Positions 1-7,168 of a stretch of DNA of 25,457 nucleotides are shown here, one piece after another. The notes under the pieces are model-generated. The model made no database searches. It had not been told where the DNA came from and saw only the letters and a list, made by a program, of their open reading frames with translations. A program made the translations under genes and the position numbers. Within the stretch, counting starts at the first letter, position 1, and each line of letters opens with the position of its first letter. The stretch comes from Ophioceras dolichostomum (lineage: Eukaryota; Ascomycota; Sordariomycetes; Magnaporthales; Ophioceraceae): positions 1-25,457 of the forward strand of contig PYST01000388.1 in NCBI GenBank assembly GCA_003049485.1. Reading direction: 5' to 3'.

Positions 1-1
1 G

Positions 2-310
2 GCTGAGGAATTGGCTAACAGGGCAGAAGCCTTACGTTCCAGAGGTCAAAGTGGTAAGCCAACAATCCCGTACGACTGGCAGCCTCTCCTAGCCCCCCTC
101 CTACCAACTCCGTGGCGATACGATAGGGATCTGGTAGAGGAGGTCATCAAAGCCGAGACCAGCGGTGCAGCGAGTGCACCTGACTGTACCACAGTAGCTG
201 GAGACTCAGAAAACGACTCTATCTACGCTCCCAAGAGCCCTGAAGCCATAGAAGTTGTATCCGGTAGCGAGGGCAGCTCAGACGTGGAAGATTCCGTAGA
301 TTGGGAATAG
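2..310 (+). CDS. 3' end of an unidentified ORF, cut by the window edge
   Basis: An open frame enters from outside the window (no stop upstream of base 11 in this frame) and ends at TAG 308-310. About 102 residues are visible. The first half has an Arg/Pro-rich stretch (PYDWQPLLAPLLPTPWRYD); the second half is a low-complexity acidic/Ser tail ending DVEDSVDWE. No catalytic motif is visible. Acidic, serine-rich tails like this occur at the C-terminus of fungal DNA-transposon and other nuclear proteins, and the AT-richer sequence just downstream (with a tandem repeat at 478-511) would suit a transposon end, but this is only an inference. The apparent first Met is a TTG codon, so the true start lies outside the window. 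I do not recognise the family. Confidence 0.35.
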   Translation, partial: AEELANRAEALRSRGQSGKPTIPYDWQPLLAPLLPTPWRYDRDLVEEVIKAETSGAASAPDCTTVAGDSENDSIYAPKSPEAIEVVSGSEGSSDVEDSVDWE

Positions 311-311
311 C

Positions 312-903
312 TTCAATAGAGTTGCTGGGAGTTGGTGGGCTAGGCCCCTTGGCCATGGATTTTTGTTGTCATAGTTCAATTAGCGGGGATCTCTTATGCG
401 GCAATCAAAAAAATGCACAATTCCGTAGTGACTTCAATTTTGGTGTGAAACGCTAGTAAAATTAAGTCACTGCTGAATTTTTCCTAATCAACCGTTTTTC
501 CTAATCAGCCGTCCCCAGGCCCTGTTNGGGCCAGACGGCGGGAGAGTGAACATTGTGGACGCGCAGGAGCCCCACAGTAAGTGGAGGCGAGTACTGGTTG
601 GTGAAGCTTCCCCTAAGCTGATGAGCACCCAGGCCTTCATGCCAGAGAAGCTGCTGGCCCACCACCAAGCGGCTGGACGCATCCCGGATCTCGAGCGAGC
701 CTTCATGTGACGCGTAGAATAGCCACGTACAAAGAAAAGAGAGAGCGTTGTGCGTTAGCTAGGTGCGCTCCTTCTGGAAGGGCGCACCTCTACCTATTTA
801 ATTACAAAGGAGACTGGTAAAATGAGCGTGACTAAGCGTGGTCCCACGCTCACTATCATCACGTGCCTGCACGCGTGACACTTCAGCTCATTGTGGGGCA
901 GAA
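312..903. other. Intergenic stretch without a confident gene
   Basis: Between the truncated ORF and the inverted-repeat element I see no supported gene. A + strand frame from 477 to TGA 708-710 reads as plausible protein (for example VNIVDAQEPHSKWRRVLVGE) but has no ATG start, contains the ambiguous base n at 527, and could be an exon or a relic. Two small perfect hairpins occur: arms 761-768/782-789 (aggtgcgc/gcgcacct, with the inner stem cctt/aagg), and 835-841/844-850 (agcgtgg/ccacgct), which competes with a stem 824-830/845-851. Confidence 0.4.
478..511. repeat. Tandem duplication of a 17-bp unit
   Basis: Two adjacent copies of tttttcctaatcaaccg / tttttcctaatcagccg (478-494 and 495-511) differ at a single base. 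They lie in AT-rich DNA after the truncated ORF. Subterminal direct repeats of this kind are common near ends of Tc1/mariner-type fungal transposons, so this may mark an element end. No partner end is visible in the window. Confidence 0.7.
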
Positions 904-919
904 GCTGTCAGACAGACGG
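904..919 (+). repeat. Left terminal inverted repeat
   Basis: Perfect 16-bp match to the reverse complement of 2380-2395; homology extends inward, with gaps, to about 947 through the GCACC and CAATTGGGC blocks. Confidence 0.7.
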
Positions 920-1403
920 TGGCACCGTATTCAATCAATTGGGCAGCACAATGGGTGTGTATTTTTCGTAGTTTTTTCTCTGTCTGTTCTTCTGTGTTCT
1001 CCCAGCTCTCTCTGACCTGCTTGGGCCGAAATCTCTGATCTTCACGGATCCTCTAGGTCTGGGCACTCACGTGGCTCTGCACGTGATCCCCATCACCTCT
1101 GGGAATCCTCTCCTAACTGACAGAAGCGATGCACAAACGCCTACATCCTTGGCCAGCTTCATCGGACAGTCCAACGCGCCCAACAGGGAGGGCCTGCTCA
1201 AGCTCATCACAACAACGACGAAGTGGGGTCGATTGAAGAATATATTGAAGAGCGAGACGCCTGACACCGAGCCGCAGGGGAGCGGTACGGGACTCCTGAG
1301 CCTTCTTTTCCACTAGGTAGCCCCGCGGTCCGAAATTGTCACGCGTACACCCGCGTGACGGTGGATGTATAAGAGCTCGTCTCATCATCGCCTTGTAGAT
1401 ATA

Positions 1404-1456
1404 TAGGTACCTACGTACCTACCTACCTCTACGTACCTAGGTAGGTAGGTAGGTAG
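1404..1456. repeat. TACC/GGTA palindromic tetranucleotide tract
   Basis: Alternating gtacctac and acctaggtaggtaggtag runs make a partly self-complementary tetranucleotide tract. The solo LTR at 1457-1765 inserted at its right edge and the tract continues as ggtaggtaggta at 1766. The same motif recurs around 16031, 16309 and 19113. Confidence 0.85.
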
Positions 1457-1765
1457 TGTCAAGAATGGAGAACCTTATTGTGGCAATACGCTTCCACTAT
1501 TCCACATGGCCTTCTATCAGCTTCTACTGTCTTCTATCGTCTTCTATCACATTTGTCAGAATTCGTCTCTTCTAGAACTGCCTTTACTATTTGTAATACA
1601 GTTCTAGAAGATTCTATAGTTCTTTACTCGTGTATATATAGAGCTCTTCTGAGCATCACATTCTCTAGCTAGATCTAGAGGACAAGTCCCTCTTTAGTAG
1701 TCTCGTTCCAAAACTAGAGCTGGCTTCCTCCCGTTCCTCACGTTATCAGGCTATCGATCTTGACA
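1457..1765. mobile_element. Solo LTR of a retrotransposon (309 bp), 5-bp target duplication
   Basis: The element starts tgtcaaga (1457-1464) and ends tcttgaca (1758-1765): an 8-bp perfect inverted repeat of TG...CA form, the hallmark of LTR ends. Both sides carry ggtag (1452-1456 and 1766-1770), a 5-bp target duplication, though the tetranucleotide context makes this less diagnostic. The interior is AT-rich, has a repeated cttctatc/cttctact block near 1510-1548, and contains a TATA-like tgtatatataga at about 1632. No internal retrotransposon genes flank it, so it is a solo LTR. Orientation is inferred as + from the TATA-like box. Confidence 0.75.
1568..1611. repeat. 13-bp perfect inverted repeat inside the solo LTR
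   Basis: Arms 1568-1580 (tcttctagaactg) and 1599-1611 are exact reverse complements around an 18-nt spacer. It sits upstream of the TATA-like box of the LTR and could be a hairpin or a paired regulatory site. Confidence 0.6.
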
Positions 1766-2379
1766 GGTAGGTAGGTAAAGGTGTGCACCACAACAATACA
1801 GACATTGCTCTTCTTCCTCTGTACGTGGCTATTCTACGCGTCACAGCATTCCCTCAGACTGAATCCGACGAGAAGTTTGAAGTGCTCCAGCGTTCCCTCT
1901 CGTGGATCACGATGTAGCCGCCACGGTACACCAAAGTGCCCGGGCAACCGACGAAGCCTCTCATCTCGGTAGTGATGGCCTTGACTCGCAAGCGGTTCAG
2001 TTGCGTCAGACCGAGACTGGTTGGCCGCCTGGGGAATTATTAGCAAAAGGGATCGGGGAGCAGTCAGGCACCCGAAATCGATGCGACGAGGGAGACAGGG
2101 GGGATACGCCAGCATGGGTGGAGGAGGCCATCTGCCACGACTCCTGCGCAGTTGTCAGATAGACAGCTAAGGCATAAACGTTAGGAATCAGGCACTCAAT
2201 GAGGTGGCGCGATGAGGCCCCACGAGCTAGCAGTATGTGCAGAAGAGTCCAGACAAGAAAAAGACTTGGACACAACTTTTGGTACAACAGAGATCGAAGA
2301 AAAAAGGGAGAACCGAACAATCAATAAATTTGACCGCAATCATCCATCATCAATAATATCGCCCAATTGCATCAGGTGC

Positions 2380-2395
2380 CCGTCTGTCTGACAGC
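2380..2395 (-). repeat. Right terminal inverted repeat
   Basis: Reverse complement of 904-919. The extended imperfect homology runs inward to about 2359. Confidence 0.7.
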
Positions 2396-3008
2396 AGTCA
2401 CTTATCCCGAAGAACTCCATCCTACGCAGCAGCTAGAATGGTGATGCTACCAAGCATCGAATGGTGTGCGCCCTGCGAATCGGCGGACGCATCTCTCATG
2501 CCGGCCAATCGGACTCTTTTTGCCCGACAAAGCTGCCTGGCACCCCGACTTCGACTTGTGCCTATCTAGTCGGGCGTCACTGCGGCAGCGCCACTCCTGC
2601 AGGTTCTTCAGGGGAGGGGAATTTCTGAGAGCGCACCCAGGCAGCCTGCCCTGGAGTCCCTCGACGCATTAATTATTGCGTGGCATTCCTGCAGGTTGAC
2701 TGGAGCCAAATTCGGGCTTCCCTCTCCTTTGGCATTTTTTCCCATTCGTGCTACACACCCCTTTCGAGCTTGTGGAACGGGTTTACCCGCTCACGTCTTT
2801 CAGCTCGGTGCACAATGGAATCTCCTTCTATTTCCGGAGGAGGGGCAGGGAGGAATGTGAAGATCGTGGGCCAATGATTCGAGAGTGCTGCCCGTCTTGG
2901 CGCATGTTGGGCATGCATCTGCATGTATCGTTTTGCAACTGCCAAAGCAAGGGCAGGCAGGCTATCTATCAACCCCCCCGTAAAATTCGTGCTCAGCCCC
3001 GGGGCTAG
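2396..3008. other. Stretch without a supported gene, upstream of the NLR-like pseudogene
   Basis: Several short frames are open here (for example 2466-2672 and 2748-3008 on +) but none shows domain-like sequence. None encodes the beginning of the PNP domain that should precede 3009. The last frame, 2748-3008, is in phase with the pseudogene that follows, but its sequence does not look like that family. Confidence 0.5.
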
Positions 3009-3038
3009 ACATTCCCGCTGGAGCTTGAATATATGTAG

Positions 3039-4239
3039 GTATTCAGGGGCAGACTTGCCTACGTGAGTACAGCAAACGATACGAACACGTACGTTACAGG
3101 CCTTCTAGGGAAGCACGATGTCGTCCTCATGACGCTTCCCAGTGTGGGCATGGAGTCGGCCGCCAAGGGGTGCGCCGACTTGATGTCGAGCTTCCCCCAC
3201 ATCAGGTTAGCCCTAGTCGTCGGTGTCTGCGGGGGCCTCTCGACTATCAACAACGACAATGCCTTCCTCGGCGACGTGGTCATCGGCACCGGTATCGTCA
3301 ACTACGGCTGCGGGCGGCAGTACTCGGATGGAATGGTCCTCAAGACCAGGAGCGGTGATGCCCTGGGCACACCGGGCGCCGCACATCGCCCGAATCATGG
3401 AGTTAGGTACAACCCTCCTGCTCGCGACACCGACAAGCTTCCCCCCGCCGAATACGAACACTCCGATCGCGACGATGAGGCCCTGAGCCTACCTCGAGGT
3501 GATGCTCTCTCCTTGCTCAACTCCCTCAAGAGTGAAGGGATGATGGCACGGGTGAAGGCGACCGCGAGGGAGACGCTGGGTGTGTTGCAAGAAAACGCCA
3601 ACCGCCAAAACCGGGTAGCCAAATACAACCTTCCTGCTGCGGATACCGACAGGTCTTTCCCTACAACTCACGAACATCGCCACCGCAACGTTGATTGCAA
3701 TGACTGCAGGGCGACGCCGCGTCGATTCTGCAGGGTGGCCACGATGATGACCTGCAGCGAGGTCGGGTGCAACCTGGACGGATCCAGTGGTGAATCCAGG
3801 GGTCTTCTCCGCACGAGTGAGCGTCCCGACGGTAGCGTTCCGCAGATCTTCAGGGGCGAGATTGCGTGCGCCAACATCGTTATGAAGTCGAGCCCGCACC
3901 GCGAGAAGCTGGCCGATCACCACCAAGTGATCGCCTTCGAGATGGAAGGGGCTGGGGCATCGAAAGCGGTCCCCTGCCTCGTGGTCAAGGGGATCTGCGA
4001 CTACGCTGACAGTCACAAGAACAAGGACTGGCAGAACTTCGCGGCCGCCACCGCGGCGTGTGTGGCCAAGGCGCTCCTGGACGAGTACGAGCTGCCGGAC
4101 GCGATCACATCGGCGACTGCAACCGTTGGCGGACATAATCAGCCAACCAACTCCTACACCTACCACAACTCGGGCAATGATTGCAGCTACAACCAAGGGC
4201 CCGTCACCTTCAACTCGGGAGCCAACCAGTATATGCGCG
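3039..4239 (+). CDS. PNP/UDP-phosphorylase-like N-terminal domain of the NLR-like gene (5'-truncated exon)
   Basis: The frame encodes hallmarks of the fungal nucleoside-phosphorylase-like domain: NDTNTYVTGLLGKHDVVLMT at the start, the glycine-rich LVVGVCGGLS (about 3211-3240), FLGDVVIGTGIVNYGCG, then FEMEGAG (3936-3956) and GICDYADSHKN (3990-4022) near the end. In the family these build a Rossmann-like nucleosidase/phosphorylase fold. The expected N-terminal strand is missing. In the same frame just upstream, codons 3012-3035 read FPLELEYM, resembling the family's ALPLEL motif, followed by TAG at 3036, so the 5' end is decayed. No ATG precedes the domain; GTG at 3063 is not a credible fungal start. 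An unusual extra segment at about 3398-3480 duplicates a motif found at 3615-3690. The exon tail is Asn/Gly/Tyr-rich, as is usual before the NACHT block. Confidence 0.75.
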
Positions 4240-4719
4240 GTGAGTAACTGTTAACATTGTCCTCCACGATCACCATCCGAGATCCTTCCCGTTTTACTAG
4301 TACTACTACCTTCCTCTTCTCCCCACCTGTGCGTAACATACATCCCACACAGACTGTTGACTAAGCCTGATAGATGTGACGAGAAGGGGGGCGAGAGACT
4401 TGAGGAAGAGGGACGAAGGTGGGAAGGGATAGGGGAGGGAAGGGGGTTTGATCTGATTTGATTTCATTACTGCTCAACCCCGGGGCTCGGCGCATGAGGC
4501 ACTTGTAGTGCTAGTTCCCACCTCTCCCCGGCGTGCGGCCAAGCTGCGTTGGAGGGATGCGACCCTACTGTATTTTCGAGTCCTCCTGTTTTCAATTCTC
4601 TGTCAAATCCTACCAGGCGGCTTCAAGCTTTTGGGTGCGCCGTCGCAATTTGCACATTACAAACAATGTTTTGAGTCTAGTACTATTCTAACTTCAAATA
4701 CCATTCTCCACTTGTTCAG
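4240..4719 (+). other. Intron between the PNP and NACHT exons (480 nt)
   Basis: Donor gtgagt (4240-4245), branch-point CTAAC (4688-4692) and acceptor cag (4717-4719) join phase 1 to phase 1, producing a smooth linker with Tyr/Asn/Gln. At 480 nt it is long for a filamentous fungus. The short frame at 4508-4732 inside it shows no domain. A cryptic extra exon or an old insertion inside the intron is possible. Confidence 0.65.
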
Positions 4720-5969
4720 CGGTTACCTATAACCAATACCAATCCCCGTCTACTGACGCCAGCAGAAAGAAACTCATTCGGAAACTCAACCCCGTTCCGT
4801 ACGATCCCAAGCACAAGAACATCCCAGAACCGATGGAAGGAACGTGCAAGTGGCTCGCCAATGCCAGGGACGATGCCGGAAACCTGGCGTACGACGACTG
4901 GATCTCCGGTCGGCAGACAAAGAACGGGGACGGCCTTCTCGTGCTGTCGGCCGAGCCCGGGTGCGGCAAGTCGGTGCTGGCGAAGCACCTGGTAAGTACG
5001 CTGATCCCAGAGAGGCACCCCGGTGCCGTTATTGCCGGCTTTTTCTTCGACAAGTTCGATGAGAGGATGACGAAGGCATCCAACGCCGTCTGCGCCCTTC
5101 TGTATCAGCTGCTGGACCAACGTCTGGAGACAGTGGATGCCTGCAGGGGCCTCGCCACCAGTGGCGTGAATCAGCTGCAAGACGCCCAGCATCTTTGGAT
5201 GCTGCTGCGGCAGGCATGCGAGAGAGAATCGTTCGCGGCAAGGTCGGCCCCGGGGAGTATGGAGACGGGAGATGTGAGTGGTTGCGGTGGTGGTGGTGGC
5301 CGGGATCTGCAGGACCAAGATAGCACCCCCCTGCTGATCTGTGTTCTGGATGCCCTCGACCAATGCAATCCGGACGATCGGAAGGCGCAGCTGGTGGATC
5401 CCATGATGGACTTCCTGCACGACTCTAACGCCAGCAGGCGCAAGATCAAGGTGCGGTTTCTCGTCACCACCACGGACTCCTCGGGGATACTCGGCCTCTT
5501 CCGGCAAGGAGTAGGGGGAGGAGGAATCCGGCGAGGCCACGCGTCGCGGTGCCCCGTCTTCGTCTCTCGGGACGACAACGACAACATGATCCAGGGCGAG
5601 ATCGCTGACGAGATCGCTGACGTGCTGGGCAGCCGAGTCGACGACCTTGCGGAACTCGAGGGTTTGACAGACACGGTGAGGCAGAAGATTAAGCGGCTGC
5701 TGGTCAAGAAGTACAGGAGACAGAGGACCTACATATGGGCAAATCTCGTGCTGGAGCTGCTGGCGGACGTGGCCCTAATGGACTGGGAGAACCCGGTGGA
5801 GTGGGAAGACTTCATCTCGCGGCTTCCCGACAGCGTTGTTAAGGCATACCGGGAGCTGCTGAAGAGGGTGCCCGCGCGTGAGCAAGAGAAGGTCCAGACG
5901 CTGCTAAGGCTAGCCCTCGTAGCGACGCAGCCACTCACGCTGCGAGAGGCAAGGACGGCACTAAATTAG
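4720..5969 (+). CDS. NACHT NTPase block of the NLR-like gene, ending at in-frame TAG
   Basis: Starting from the splice acceptor the frame encodes a linker (about SRKKLIRKLNPVPYDPKHKN), then a NACHT P-loop NTPase. Walker A AEPGCGKS lies at 4950-4973 and Walker B LLICVLDALDQC at about 5331-5367, followed by a sensor-like strand RFLVTTTDSSGI and a helical region ending PLTLREARTALN. NACHT domains bind and hydrolyse ATP/dNTP and drive oligomerisation of STAND proteins. The frame stops at TAG 5967-5969 in the middle of the conserved winged-helix region, and the same frame continues without interruption beyond it. ATG 4833 is internal and probably not the real start. A Gly-rich insert (GCGGGGGRD) lies before Walker B. 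Confidence 0.8.
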
Positions 5970-6929
5970 ACCCTTATACTACAGGACGAGAAAGCAGCAG
6001 CAGCGGGTGTAGCAGGTTTCGAGAAGAGGAAAATAAAAGACTCACGTGACGAGAAGGAAAGGGCCGACCGCGCGTTCGCCCGCTGGATCAAGGCTCACTG
6101 CGGCTGCCTCCTCAGCGTCTTCGAAGGAACGGTGGTATTCCTGCACGCCACTGTCTCCGATTTCCTCCTGGGGGGTGGTGAGCAGGCGTACAGCGACGAC
6201 TACGATCACCGCGGCGAAAACACGAGTCCAGGGGCGGCGGCGCCGTCCTCCGGCAGGCAACACCACATGGCTGGGGGAATGGCCACCACCACCCCGAAGG
6301 CCAACGCCTTGATGGCTGAGTGCTGCATCGAGTACCTGTTCCAGCATACTACCTCTGCGGTCCGCCGCAGTGATGATATGACGTGGATAAGGACGCTCTA
6401 CCCGCCCCTAAGGATTGGGCGCTCTAGCGACGATGACGAAGACTCCTCGCGGTTCGACAACCCGGCGACCTTGGGGGCTGCAGCGAGGGCAGAGGCGGCG
6501 GAGAAGCTCGAGAGGTACGACTTTTTGGTCTACGTGTGCGAGTCCTGGCTGCACCACATCCGCCTAGCCCAGGTTTTCGACCACGGCGGCGGCGATGGTA
6601 CCGGAGTGACGGCAGCAAAGGCGGCGGCGGCGGAGCGGGTCTTTGCTAGTAGCGAAATCAACGTAGCACCATTCGAAAGATACCTCAAGCTGGTCTCGGA
6701 CAAGCCACCCATTGAGGCGCCCTGGTTCCACATCACGCTACACAAGTACCACGCGTCGCTAAGGTGGCATGGTGACTACATCACCCTCCGATCGGCTTCC
6801 TCCCTCCTCACCTGGGCGGGCCACGTCCAGGGGCTCCAGCACATGTACGGCGGCGATGGCACCGTAAACTCACACGAAGAGCCTGAGCTTGTCCACTGGG
6901 CTGTGAAAGGCGGATCGCTGGAGGCCGTC
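5970..6929 (+). CDS. Continuation of the NLR-like frame: winged-helix/linker and first ankyrin unit
   Basis: This is the same frame as the NACHT block, directly after the TAG. It encodes ADRAFARWIKAHCGCLLSVF and GTVVFLHATVSDFLLG, matching the pattern that follows the NACHT winged helix in fungal STAND proteins (a beta-hairpin with an LLH-T--DFL motif). A helical linker follows (YDFLVYVCESWLHHIRLAQV), then the first ankyrin-like unit ELVHWAVKGGSLEAV. It ends at 6929, where the LTR is inserted; the frame then runs about 150 nt into the LTR before a stop at 7080-7082. ATG 6132 is internal. The continuity shows that the TAG at 5967 is a single lesion, not a gene boundary. Confidence 0.75.
6925..6929. 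repeat. Target-site duplication, left copy (ccgtc)
   Basis: Five bases immediately before the LTR, repeated at 7164-7168. The pair is unambiguous here because the context is unique coding sequence. Confidence 0.8.
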
Positions 6930-7163
6930 TGTTGGAAGGCCAGGGTTCCAATTGGAAAAGACACGCGTGTGGTAAACCAATCTGTTGATTCTGATGATGT
7001 ACGAGGAAGAGAAAAAGCTAGTCTACGCGTGGGCCGGAGGGAGTGCTTTTGTAGGCGACTCCTGAGGGGCCACGTGACCTGAGGTCTGTTGGAGGTGGAT
7101 GCCTTGATGACTGAGGCAACTAGTTCCTCATGGGTGCAGAAAGGTGCACCCAGTGGTTCAACA
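6930..7163. mobile_element. Solo LTR (234 bp) inserted in the ankyrin coding sequence
   Basis: Ends are tgttggaa... and ...ttcaaca (TGTTG/CAACA inverted ends, TG...CA), flanked by the 5-bp direct repeat ccgtc at 6925-6929 and 7164-7168. Removing 6930-7168 fuses the codon for Val of GSLEAV to RYLLEQGW, a textbook ankyrin helix, so the insertion boundary is fixed by protein logic as well as by the duplication. GT-AG splicing cannot remove it at these boundaries. The size suits a small Copia-type LTR; no internal region remains. Confidence 0.85.
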
Positions 7164-7168
7164 CCGTC
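7164..7168. repeat. Target-site duplication, right copy (ccgtc)
   Basis: Matches 6925-6929. Coding sequence of the ankyrin gene resumes at 7169 (cgt tat ctt ctg). Confidence 0.8.

Larger units (their letters stand above)
904..2395. mobile_element. DNA-transposon-like element with terminal inverted repeats, carrying a nested solo LTR
   Basis: The 16-mer gctgtcagacagacgg at 904-919 recurs as its exact reverse complement at 2380-2395. Inward of the 16-mer both ends continue with matching blocks (GCACC, then CAATTGGGC), so the imperfect terminal repeat is about 40 bp. Total length is 1,492 bp, or about 1,180 bp without the LTR and target duplication at 1457-1770. Internal open frames (for example 1071-1316 and 1902-2162 on +) show no transposase motif I recognise, so the element is probably non-autonomous or eroded. 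I could not find a clear target-site duplication outside 904/2395, which leaves the superfamily open. Confidence 0.6.

Noticed and set aside
3489..4196. 235-codon minus-strand frame opposite the PNP exon
   Set aside because: It is the shadow of a GC-rich coding exon whose + frame contains clear PNP-family motifs.
4716..5540. 274-codon minus-strand frame opposite the NACHT exon
   Set aside because: The + frame carries Walker A and Walker B; the antisense frame has no domain pattern.
5878..5984. An intron (gtgagc to acag) that would splice out the TAG at 5967
   Set aside because: The phases do not match, and it would delete the conserved winged-helix segment EKVQTLLRLALVATQPLTLR.
6930..7163. 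Interpreting the ankyrin interruption as an intron
   Set aside because: The frame-restoring boundaries are not GT-AG, while TG...CA ends and a 5-bp direct repeat fit an LTR exactly.
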